A DNA stretch of 64,000 bases. Source: JANMZO01 sp963763135. GTDB lineage: Bacteria > Actinomycetota > Acidimicrobiia > Acidimicrobiales > JANYDT01. Shown here piece by piece: positions 34,106 through 41,847 of this stretch; the first letter of the stretch is position 1; each line of letters opens with the position of its first letter. Location of the stretch: positions 248,001 to 312,000 of the forward strand of contig CAVXNJ010000005.1 in the NCBI GenBank assembly GCA_963763135.1. The letters are read 5' to 3'. The translations under genes were made by a program, and so were the position numbers. Under the pieces are notes generated by a model. The model was not told the origin of the DNA. It saw nothing but the letters and a program-made list of their open reading frames with translations, and ran no database searches.

Positions 34106-35665
34106 TTAGACCGGGTCTATGAAGACGCACACATTCGGGTTCGTCACGAGATCGCTACGACTGGCGGCTCCAGAGTCGCTGAGGATGTTGTGGGTGACGG
34201 TTTCGACGTCGTTGTCGCCCACGCCGAGGCCACAGGCCCAGTCGGTACAGCCCGTCGTGACGACAACCCCGCCTTTGGGGGTCGTCCAGGTCCCGAACAC
34301 CGCATGCCCGTACGCGATCTTCTCCGTCGATGCGGGCGAGTGATCACCGAAGAGACGCTCCGCGACACCTTCGATCTCCGACAGCATGTGATCGGGTGGA
34401 GGACGAAGCATGGTGCGTCGGCTGAACGGCGACGTCGGCGAGGTGGCGAGGATTTCGAAGTTGGCGGGGCAACCGTCTTCCCCGGTCGGAACGGGCCGAC
34501 CATCGACGAGCGTGAACACGCATCCATCGCACTCGTAACCAACCACGGTCGACTTCGCCCCGAGCAGGTCGCCCCACTCGAACTCCGTTCCTTCGAAGAT
34601 CCAGTGTTCCGGCCGGTGCACGGTGTAACCACCGGAACCGCGCGGCACGCATCTTCCTATGCGCGCATAACCTCCCCGGGTGAAGCTCACCCCGAGCATG
34701 GTCGTCTCCGGGCGGTCCAGGATCGGATCAGACCACATGGTTGTGGTGAGGTGCTGCTGGTCGGTACCGAACACCGGATCCTTCTTGAAGCGACCCTTGT
34801 AACCGATCATGGTACGGCCGTCGTCTTCGTAGCGCACCTGCCAGAAACTCGTGTTTCCTGAGAACACCACAAGGTTCCCGCCTCGGTGAATGTGTGCTTC
34901 GATCACGTCGCGTTGGATCGACGACCAGTACTCGTCGTGCCCGACACACAGGACCATCGAGGCGTCGTCGAGCAGGTGCGGGTCGCGTTCGAGATCGGCA
35001 TTGACCGCGACATCGAGTTCGTAGCCGGCGTTCTCCGCCCACTCGATGAACGGCTGCTCGTAGTTCGGCCAACCGGCTGAACCGGTCCAGTCCGAGAGGC
35101 CTTCGAGCTTGGTGTAGCCGACGTGGGCGTTCATGCGGAAGTCGGGTGGGTTGGTGACCGAAACCCGGCGGCCAGCACCCGGCGGCTTGTAAAGAAGGCC
35201 GTTGGCCAGCGGTCGGTCCCACGATGCCTTCGTGGCCGTGGTGTAGAGGTTCGCGCCGCCGAAGTCGTTGTACGCCAGCCACGTGTTCGTGCCGAGCACA
35301 ATCAACGCCCGATCGGGAGATGCCTTCACCGGTCGCACGACAAAGAACGCCAGGTTCGATCCACCTCTCGGACCGCGGCGCTTCGCCCAACCGGCGACCG
35401 GTTCGAGCGCGACTTCATAGAACCCGGATCGCCACGTTTCGTCGGTGACGATGTTGAGAGCCGTCGGCCAGCCACACCCGTTCTCCACCGCGTCAACTGG
35501 CACCGGCAGATCGTCGACGGCCACGTTGTCGAACGACGCCACCACCTCCCGCGTGCCACCCACCCTCGTAACGGTGACATTCACCGGCCCGAGCGACGAG
35601 GTCGCGCTCAGCGGAAACGACGTTCCCGGAATTCCCGAATGAGGCCAGCAGTAGGCAGAGATCAC
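34106..35665 (-). CDS. N,N-dimethylformamidase large-subunit-like protein
   Basis: About 519 residues from the GTG at 35663-35665, chosen because TACATT stands six bases upstream; the frame is open further upstream. The central part has the glutamine-amidotransferase-like fold described for N,N-dimethylformamidase beta-like proteins: LGTNTWLAYNDFGGANLY, YELDVAVNADLERDP, MVLCVGHDEYWSS and NLVVFSGNTSFWQVRYE. Acidic and His residues in GHDEYW may bind metal as in DMFase. A small N-terminal beta domain precedes it. No signal peptide is evident. Substrate is unknown; amide hydrolysis is only the family's precedent. Confidence 0.75.
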   Translation of the reverse strand: MISAYCWPHSGIPGTSFPLSATSSLGPVNVTVTRVGGTREVVASFDNVAVDDLPVPVDAVENGCGWPTALNIVTDETWRSGFYEVALEPVAGWAKRRGPRGGSNLAFFVVRPVKASPDRALIVLGTNTWLAYNDFGGANLYTTATKASWDRPLANGLLYKPPGAGRRVSVTNPPDFRMNAHVGYTKLEGLSDWTGSAGWPNYEQPFIEWAENAGYELDVAVNADLERDPHLLDDASMVLCVGHDEYWSSIQRDVIEAHIHRGGNLVVFSGNTSFWQVRYEDDGRTMIGYKGRFKKDPVFGTDQQHLTTTMWSDPILDRPETTMLGVSFTRGGYARIGRCVPRGSGGYTVHRPEHWIFEGTEFEWGDLLGAKSTVVGYECDGCVFTLVDGRPVPTGEDGCPANFEILATSPTSPFSRRTMLRPPPDHMLSEIEGVAERLFGDHSPASTEKIAYGHAVFGTWTTPKGGVVVTTGCTDWACGLGVGDNDVETVTHNILSDSGAASRSDLVTNPNVCVFIDPV

Positions 35666-35671
35666 CCGAGC

Positions 35672-35677
35672 AATGTA
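35672..35677 (-). promoter_or_regulatory. Putative -10 element (TACATT), leaderless start of the DMFase-like gene
   Basis: On the minus strand TACATT ends six bases before the GTG at 35665. Confidence 0.5.
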
Positions 35678-35777
35678 CCGCCCACCCCGTTTATGTCCAC
35701 AACTCCCGTTCGCGTCCCCACTCCTTCGCCAGTTTCCACGTTCATGTAGCCAAAGAAACCACCCAGCGACACCTACG

Positions 35778-35808
35778 GCCACATGTTCGCCAAGAGCCAC
35801 ATGTTCGC
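35778..35808. repeat. Pair of 13-base direct repeats with ACATGT core
   Basis: GCCACATGTTCGC occurs at 35778-35790 and 35796-35808 (18-base period) between the DUF3817 gene and the promoter of the DMFase-like gene. It could be a two-site operator. Confidence 0.6.
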
Positions 35809-35830
35809 TGGGGATCAGCGAACCGGCGAG

Positions 35831-36232
35831 TTAGAAGAGCATGTCCTGCTTGCGGATCACCGTGGGGAACGGTTGCTTGCGCAACCGGTGATGGGCGATG
35901 AGCGCGCCGGGCGGGCCGAGAAGGGTCACGATAACGAACTGCGCGGACCACTTCATGACCCGGAAGATGTCGAACACCATCACGGCGAACGCAATGGAGA
36001 TGAACCCGTGGAAGTACGCGACGACGCGCAGCCAGAAGTAATTCGAACCACCGCGCATATCCAATGCGTACTTACGAAACATGAAGAACGCAAGCAGCGA
36101 GTAGCTCACGGCTTCGATGATCGCGATGACCTTGGTGACCTTCACCTTGCGGCGGAACTGGTCCTCAATGGTCATTCCCTCAAGGACTTCGCCGACTTCC
36201 GGAACGGAGCGAACTCCGTTGGAATCAGTCAT
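35831..36232 (-). CDS. DUF3817 integral membrane protein
   Basis: A 133-residue membrane protein from the ATG at 36230-36232. Three hydrophobic segments are visible: VTKVIAIIEAVSYSLLAFFMF, the WLRVVAYFHGFISIAFAVMVF stretch, and FVIVTLLGPPGALIAHH. The Glu in IEAVSY and the His in YFHG are typical of DUF3817. Function unknown. The start codon overlaps the mnmA stop by four bases, so it is the third gene of the desulfurase-mnmA operon. Confidence 0.82.
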   Translation of the reverse strand: MTDSNGVRSVPEVGEVLEGMTIEDQFRRKVKVTKVIAIIEAVSYSLLAFFMFRKYALDMRGGSNYFWLRVVAYFHGFISIAFAVMVFDIFRVMKWSAQFVIVTLLGPPGALIAHHRLRKQPFPTVIRKQDMLF

Positions 36233-37269
36233 GACGCAATTCCTCCCCCGACGACCACATCGCCGTCGTACAACACCACTGTCTGGCCGGGAGCCACGCG
36301 CACGTGTGGTTCCGCGAACGTCACTACATCCGTCGATGAATCGAACGCGCACGCCGCCGGATCGCCGTGTGCACTGCACTGCGCGGTGAACGAGCCCGAA
36401 CGCTTCGGCCCCGAACTCCAGACCACCGTGTGCAGCACGGCGGTCGGCGTCAGCAGATCAGTATGTTCACCTACGGTCACCAGACCGGCATGGGTGTCGA
36501 CGCTCACGACGTAGCGCTTGTCGGCTCCGCCCATTCCGCCAAGGCCCTTGCGCTGGCCGATGGTAACGAGCTCGACCGCGTCGACAGAACCGACCTGTAC
36601 ACCTGACTGGTCGACGACCCGGGCCGGACGCAGCGGAATGCGATCACCAAGAAACACGCGTCGACCGCCGCCGGTTTTCGCGATGAAGCACACATCCATG
36701 CTCTCGGGCTTGTCGGCCGTACGGAGATGCAATTGTGCAGCGCGCTTACGAACTTCGTCTTTGGAAATTTCGCCGATCGGGAACAGGCACTTCGACAGAA
36801 CGTCGGGGGCAATCATGTGCACCACATAGCTCTGATCCTTCAAACGGTCCTCGCCGCGAGCAAGCGCAAACGATCCGTCGGTCTGCGGTCCGATGCGCCG
36901 GACGTGGTGCCCGGTGGCGATTGCGTCGTAGCCGAGGCGTTGGGCCCGCTGCAGGAACCGGTCGAACTTGAGGTGGCGGTTGCACTCGATGCAGGGGTTG
37001 GGCGTCTGCCCGTCTACGTGCGACTGCACATACGGCGCAACTACGCGCTCGTCGAACTCATCGGAGAAGTTGAACACGTAGTGCGGAATGTCGAGCTGCT
37101 GCGCGACGCGGCGAGCGTCGTCGACATCGGCGACCGAGCAGCAACCCGAATCGCTGTCGCCTCCCCACAGTCGCAGGGTGGCGCCAGCCACTTCGTGGCC
37201 GGCTTCGATCATCATCGCCGCGGCGACCGACGAGTCGACACCGCCCGACATTCCAACAAGTACCTTCAT
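36229..37269 (-). CDS. mnmA: tRNA-specific 2-thiouridylase
   Basis: A 346-residue enzyme installing 2-thiouridine at U34 of tRNA-Lys, -Glu and -Gln. The start ATG at 37267-37269 overlaps the desulfurase stop. Motifs: GMSGGVDSSVAA (PP-loop), NPCIECNRHLKF with the first catalytic Cys, GHHVR, and VCFIAK with the second Cys. The beta-barrel C terminus ends in a VVLYDGDVVVGGG segment. It is coupled to a cysteine desulfurase that can supply its persulfide sulfur. The window also encodes tRNA-Gln(TTG), a plausible substrate. Confidence 0.95.
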   Translation of the reverse strand: MKVLVGMSGGVDSSVAAAMMIEAGHEVAGATLRLWGGDSDSGCCSVADVDDARRVAQQLDIPHYVFNFSDEFDERVVAPYVQSHVDGQTPNPCIECNRHLKFDRFLQRAQRLGYDAIATGHHVRRIGPQTDGSFALARGEDRLKDQSYVVHMIAPDVLSKCLFPIGEISKDEVRKRAAQLHLRTADKPESMDVCFIAKTGGGRRVFLGDRIPLRPARVVDQSGVQVGSVDAVELVTIGQRKGLGGMGGADKRYVVSVDTHAGLVTVGEHTDLLTPTAVLHTVVWSSGPKRSGSFTAQCSAHGDPAACAFDSSTDVVTFAEPHVRVAPGQTVVLYDGDVVVGGGIAS

Positions 37270-38402
37270 GAGCGCAGCCGTTCGATAGCTCCGGGAATTG
37301 CCCCCAACGCCAGATCCACGTCGGCGTCGGTCGAAGAAGCACCGAGCGTAAGGCGCAACGATCCGAGGGCCCGTTCTTTCGGAATGCCCATCGCGAGCAG
37401 AACGGGCGAGGCATGCGCGGCGCCGCTGGCGCACGCCGAGCCGGCCGACGCGCACACCCCGGCCTGATCGAGGAGTACCAGGAGTTCTTCGCTTTCAATG
37501 CCTTCGATGCAGACATGCGCGTTGCCGGGCACTTTCGATGACCGCGCCGTGGTCTCCGTGAGTCCGGGCACGGACGCCACCAGGCCGTCGACCAGGCGGT
37601 CACGCAGCGCGCCGACCCGGGGCAACACCTCGGCGCGGGCCGAGTCGGTCAGTTCGGCCGCCACCCCGAGGGCCACGGCACCCGCGACGTTCTGGGTTCC
37701 GCTTCGACGATCCCGCTCCTGGCCGCCACCGAACACCGTCGGTTCGATAGCGACACCCTCCTTCACGACCAGAGCACCGATACCCTTGGGCCCTCCGAAC
37801 TTGTGGGCCGAGATGGCCACCAGGTCAGCGACGGCCACGATCGGGCGAAGGTCGAGCCACGGAAGCGCCTGCACCGCGTCGACGAGAAACACCGCATTCG
37901 GAGCCAACCGGCGGACCAGCTCGGACAATGCCAACACCGGCTGAACCGAACCGACCTCGTTGTTGACCGCCATAACGGCGACCACCGAGACCGAAGGGTC
38001 GAGGAACGCAGCTGCGGCATCGAGGTCGACGACCCCGTCAGATGTGACGGGCAATTCAATCGACCGGCGCCCAGCGGTGCGCTCCAGCGCCGCAACAGTG
38101 TTTCGGACCGCGTCGTGTTCGACCGCCGACCAGGCCATCGCTCCCGATCCGCCGGCGCCGATCAGCGCCAGGTTCAGTGCTTCGGTGCCCCCGGAGGTGA
38201 AGATCACTTCGCGAGCCTGAGCCCCGAGCACCGCAGCCAACCGGTCGCGGGCGTCGTCGAGCGCGGTCCGGGCGCGCCGGGCCGCGGCATGGGAGCCGGA
38301 CGGGTTGCCGAAGGCGTTCGCCAACGTGTCGGTCAGGGCGCGCAACGACTCCGGGAGCATCGGCGTGGTCGCCGCATGGTCGAGATAGGCAAAAGGGGCC
38401 AC
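37266..38402 (-). CDS. Cysteine desulfurase (NifS/IscS family)
   Basis: A 378-residue PLP enzyme converting Cys to Ala and a protein-bound persulfide. Signatures: YLDHAATTP at the N terminus, the PLP Lys in SAHKFGGPKGIGAL, QERDRRSGTQNVAGAVALG, and the active-site Cys in GSACASG on the mobile loop. It starts at GTG with TACGCT six bases upstream and heads a three-gene overlapping operon with mnmA and DUF3817, so tRNA thiolation is a likely main role. No isc/suf scaffold genes are nearby. Confidence 0.94.
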   Translation of the reverse strand: MAPFAYLDHAATTPMLPESLRALTDTLANAFGNPSGSHAAARRARTALDDARDRLAAVLGAQAREVIFTSGGTEALNLALIGAGGSGAMAWSAVEHDAVRNTVAALERTAGRRSIELPVTSDGVVDLDAAAAFLDPSVSVVAVMAVNNEVGSVQPVLALSELVRRLAPNAVFLVDAVQALPWLDLRPIVAVADLVAISAHKFGGPKGIGALVVKEGVAIEPTVFGGGQERDRRSGTQNVAGAVALGVAAELTDSARAEVLPRVGALRDRLVDGLVASVPGLTETTARSSKVPGNAHVCIEGIESEELLVLLDQAGVCASAGSACASGAAHASPVLLAMGIPKERALGSLRLTLGASSTDADVDLALGAIPGAIERLRS

Positions 38403-38714
38403 GACACCAGCGTAGGTGCCGCGAACCGAACCAGGTACCGCCCGTCTTCAGGTTTCGTGGGGCTGGTGAAAAGGCCGGCGAAACACTCCCGTCACAGCCG
38501 AGACGCGGCATTTCGGCCGCTCGACCAACCGCGACTCCCCGGCTGATCGGCCCGGATGTGCGGGCGTGCACGCCACTACGGGCGGGTTGTCGCCCACCCA
38601 CCGGACTGAAAGCGTTTCCATAGGTCCCAGAGAGCGGTACGCTTAACATTCAATTCCGATGCGTATAGTGCATAAATCACTCACACCTCGGGCCCTACCG
38701 GCCGAAAGGATGGC
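38403..38714. other. Intergenic region between divergent desulfurase operon and galT
   Basis: 312 bases without a gene. It contains the desulfurase -10 at 38409-38414 and, for galT, a possible promoter TTAACA (38643-38648) with TATAGT (38664-38669), spaced by 15 bases. An AAGGA ribosome-binding site precedes galT. I see no other structure. Confidence 0.45.
38409..38414 (-). promoter_or_regulatory. Putative -10 element (TACGCT), leaderless start of the desulfurase operon
   Basis: On the minus strand TACGCT ends six bases before the GTG at 38402. Confidence 0.5.
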
Positions 38715-39692
38715 ATGAGCCAGTTACGACTCGATCCACTCACCGGACGCTGGGTCGCAATCAACGCTGAGCGACGCCAACGACCGAACGAGTTCACGGC
38801 GCGCTCGATGACGGTGGAAACCGACACCGCTCGGCCCTGCCCGTTCTGCCCCGGCCGAGCCGAATCCGAACCTCCGATGCTGGTAACCCCAGGTCCCGAT
38901 GGTTCATGGCGAGTGCTGGTTGTCCCCAACCTGTATCCGGCCTTCGAGGGTCGCGATCCGATGATCGTGGAGCACCTCGGCCCGATCTTCACGCAGGCCG
39001 ATGCATCCGGTTGTCATGAAGTGCTCGTCGTCCACCCTGACCACGAAGCCTCCTGGGCCGATCTGAGCGACGATCAGGCGACCATGGTCATGTCGGCCAT
39101 CGCGGCACGAGCCGAGGCGCATGCCGGGATGCCGGAACTGCGTTACAGCCAGGCCATAGTCAACTACGGCCGTGAAGCGGGCGCTTCGCTCGTTCATCCC
39201 CACGGTCAGCTCCTCGGTCTTCCGTTCGTCCCGGGTGAGATCCTCGCCGAGCAGGCTGGTTTCGACCGGTTCTCCGGTGCGTGCCTGCTGTGCACGACGA
39301 TCGAGGCCGAACTCGATGCCGGTTCCCGGCTGGTGTACTCCGACGACAACGTCGTAGTGATCTGCCCGTACTGGAGCGGAACACCGTTTGAGATGCTGGC
39401 CATTCCGCGTTGCCACGGCGCTCATCTCCACGCTGCCCAAAACGACGACCTGGCATCGGTGGGTATCGGCCTACGGCACGGCCTGTCGAACCTGAAGGCG
39501 GCGTTGGGCGATGTCGCCTACAACATCGTGTTCCACTCGGCACCGTACCGCAGCCAGGGAGTATTCCACTGGCACGCCCACGTGTACCCGAAGGTCACCA
39601 CCCGAGCCGGCTTCGAACTCGGCACGGGCGTGCTCATCAACGTGATGCCACCCGAAGAGGCCGCGGCGATCCTCGCCGGCGCCCGGGTGTAG
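38715..39692 (+). CDS. galT: Galactose-1-phosphate uridylyltransferase
   Basis: A 325-residue HIT-superfamily enzyme of the Leloir pathway, exchanging UMP between UDP-glucose and galactose 1-phosphate. The start DNA-sequence context has AAGGA. Motifs: LRLDPLTGRWVAI at the N terminus, zinc Cys pair CPFC (near 42-45), second zinc/active-site segment VHPHGQLLGLP with the nucleophilic His, and a C-terminal FHWHAHVYP. Other Leloir genes are not in the window; glgB and glgP nearby place it in a hexose-phosphate/glycogen neighbourhood. Confidence 0.92.
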   Translation: MSQLRLDPLTGRWVAINAERRQRPNEFTARSMTVETDTARPCPFCPGRAESEPPMLVTPGPDGSWRVLVVPNLYPAFEGRDPMIVEHLGPIFTQADASGCHEVLVVHPDHEASWADLSDDQATMVMSAIAARAEAHAGMPELRYSQAIVNYGREAGASLVHPHGQLLGLPFVPGEILAEQAGFDRFSGACLLCTTIEAELDAGSRLVYSDDNVVVICPYWSGTPFEMLAIPRCHGAHLHAAQNDDLASVGIGLRHGLSNLKAALGDVAYNIVFHSAPYRSQGVFHWHAHVYPKVTTRAGFELGTGVLINVMPPEEAAAILAGARV

Positions 39693-39709
39693 CCGAGCGG
39701 CATTTCCTG

Positions 39710-39840
39710 GCGCCAGCGCAATTTGCGACCGGCGCCATCCCAATCGTTGCGACCGGCGCCAGCGCATTTGCGACCGGCTCCAGCGCAATCGACGCGACCG
39801 GCGCCATCGCAATCGTCGCGACCGGCGCCACACAAATACG
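39710..39840. repeat. Six-copy 20-21 base intergenic repeat between galT and glgB
   Basis: Imperfect copies of GCGACCGGCGCCATCGCAAT (with AGCGCAAT or AGCGCATTT variants) run head to tail from just after the galT stop to just before the glgB stop. Each copy contains the palindrome GGCGCC (one copy has GGCTCC). The genes are convergent, so the array may act as a transcription barrier or nucleoid-protein site. Confidence 0.85.
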
Positions 39841-39855
39841 GCTTGAGCCACACAA

Positions 39856-41730
39856 TTAGGGCTGGAGCCAGAGCACCCCGAGCGGCGGTAGCGTCACCTG
39901 GCAGCGGCCGAGATCGTCGGCGTAGACCCAGCCGTCGTTTCCGACACCGCTGCCGCCGTACTGCGTGGCATCGGAGTTGACCACTTCGCGCCACGCCCCA
40001 CCACGGGGCAACGTGAGCGGGTAACCCATCCGCACCACCGGGGCCAGGTTGGCGATGCAGACAACCGGTCCGAGGCCCGACGTACGCGGCCAGCGCACGA
40101 ACGCAATCACGTTCGACGTGGCGTCGTCGTTGGCCAGCCAGCCGAAGCCCATCGGGTCGAAATCGCGCTCGAATAGCGCCGGGGTCGAGGCTTGCGTCTT
40201 GTTGAGGTCGCGGACCAGATCGGCGATCCCGCGGTGCCCCGGATCATCGAGCAGCCACCAGTCGAGGGAACCCTCGCTCCGCCATTCGGCCCACTGGCCG
40301 AACTCCCCACCCATGAACAGCAACTGCTTGCCCGGGTGCGCCCACATCCAGGTGTACAGCGCCCGAAGATTGGCCCGTTTCTGCCATGCATCGCCGGGCA
40401 TCCGGTCGATCAGCGATCCCTTGCCGTGCACAACCTCGTCGTGCGACAGCGGGAGCACGAAGTTCTCGGTGAACGCGTAGAGGAGCCCAAAGGTCAGATC
40501 GTTGTGGTGGTACTGGCGGTGGACCGGATCTTTCGAGAAGTACTCGAGGGTGTCGTGCATCCAACCCATGTTCCACTTGAAGCCGAACCCGAGTCCGCCT
40601 GCTTCGAGTGGCCGTGAGACCGAGGGCCACGCCGTTGACTCCTCGGCGATCATGAGCACGCCAGGATGATTTGCGTGCACGACGGTGTTCAGCTCACGCA
40701 GGAAGTTCACGGCGTCGAGGTTCTCGCGTCCGCCGAAGGTGTTGGGGATCCACTGCCCCTGCTCACGCGAGTAGTCGAGGTACAGCATCGACGCCACAGC
40801 ATCGACGCGGAGTCCATCGATGTGGAACTCCTTCAGCCAGTACAGCGCGTTGGCCACGAGGAAATTGCGAACCTCGTTGCGACCGTAGTTGAAGATGTAG
40901 GTCCCCCAGTCGGGGTGCTCGCCCTGGCGCGGGTCGGCGTGCTCATAAAGCGCCGTTCCGTCGAATCGGCCGAGCGACCAGTCGTCTTTCGGGAAGTGGG
41001 CGGGGACCCAGTCGATGATCACACCGACCCCGGCCTGGTGCATGATCTCGACAAACGACCGGAAATCATCGGGTGACCCGAACCGTGACGTCGGGGCGAA
41101 GTATCCGCTTACCTGATATCCCCATGAGCCACCGAATGGATGCTCGGCGACAGGGAGCAATTCGATGTGGGTGAAGCCCTGCTCGACCACGTAGGCGGCC
41201 AGCTCACGGGCGGCCTCGGCATACGGCTTCTCACCTCGCCACGATGCTAAGTGCACTTCATAAATGCTCAGTTGCTCGTGCCACGGGTTGGCCGCGCTCT
41301 TGCGGCCCTGCCATTCCTCGTCGGACCAGTTGTGCTTCGACTCGAAGACCACACTGGCCGTGCGGGGCGGAACCTCCGTGGCCCGGGCCATCGGATCAGC
41401 CTTCTCGGCCACCTGCCCGTTGCGATCCTCGATTGCGAACTTGTAGCACTGTCCCTCAACCACCGCCGGGACGAACGCGGACCAGATTCCACTGGAAGCG
41501 AGCGGTTGCAGCGCGTTGGCCGCGCGATCGAAGCCGTTGAAGTCACCCACGACGTGAACGCTTCGGGCATTCGGCGCCCAGACGGAGAACCACGCGCCGG
41601 TCTCGGTCCGGCCGTCGACGAGTCGTTCACCGAGATGGCAACCGAGGCGCTCCCACAGTTCGTAGTGACGGCCCTCACCAAACAGATAGAGATCGAGATC
41701 TCCCCACACCGAATTCAAACCTCTATCCAT
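39856..41730 (-). CDS. glgB: 1,4-alpha-glucan branching enzyme
   Basis: A 624-residue GH13 enzyme that introduces alpha-1,6 branches in glycogen. An N-terminal CBM48 domain (VWAPNARSVHVVGDFNGFD) precedes the TIM barrel. Catalytic signatures: YFAPTSRFG, the nucleophile region GLRVDAVASMLYLDY, the acid MIAEESTAW, and the transition-state Asp in LPLSHDEVVHGKGSL. A beta-sandwich C domain ends PPLGVLWLQP. It starts at ATG with TACGGT six bases upstream. glgP lies 1.8 kb away, divergently, so synthesis and breakdown genes share this region. Confidence 0.95.
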   Translation of the reverse strand: MDRGLNSVWGDLDLYLFGEGRHYELWERLGCHLGERLVDGRTETGAWFSVWAPNARSVHVVGDFNGFDRAANALQPLASSGIWSAFVPAVVEGQCYKFAIEDRNGQVAEKADPMARATEVPPRTASVVFESKHNWSDEEWQGRKSAANPWHEQLSIYEVHLASWRGEKPYAEAARELAAYVVEQGFTHIELLPVAEHPFGGSWGYQVSGYFAPTSRFGSPDDFRSFVEIMHQAGVGVIIDWVPAHFPKDDWSLGRFDGTALYEHADPRQGEHPDWGTYIFNYGRNEVRNFLVANALYWLKEFHIDGLRVDAVASMLYLDYSREQGQWIPNTFGGRENLDAVNFLRELNTVVHANHPGVLMIAEESTAWPSVSRPLEAGGLGFGFKWNMGWMHDTLEYFSKDPVHRQYHHNDLTFGLLYAFTENFVLPLSHDEVVHGKGSLIDRMPGDAWQKRANLRALYTWMWAHPGKQLLFMGGEFGQWAEWRSEGSLDWWLLDDPGHRGIADLVRDLNKTQASTPALFERDFDPMGFGWLANDDATSNVIAFVRWPRTSGLGPVVCIANLAPVVRMGYPLTLPRGGAWREVVNSDATQYGGSGVGNDGWVYADDLGRCQVTLPPLGVLWLQP

Positions 41731-41736
41731 TGGGAC

Positions 41737-41742
41737 ACCGTA
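41737..41742 (-). promoter_or_regulatory. Putative -10 element (TACGGT), leaderless start of glgB
   Basis: On the minus strand TACGGT ends six bases before the ATG at 41730. Confidence 0.5.
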
Positions 41743-41847
41743 ACCCGTCGGGACAACACCTGCCGCCGAACCATCTGCCGTTCCAGACTCTCATGCAACC
41801 GGGCCAGGCGCGAAGCACCTTCGAGACTCCCGGTTTCGGCCGCAGAA

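Noticed and set aside
39710..39840. CRISPR array between galT and glgB
   Set aside because: Units of 20-21 bases are contiguous without unique spacers, and no cas gene is present.
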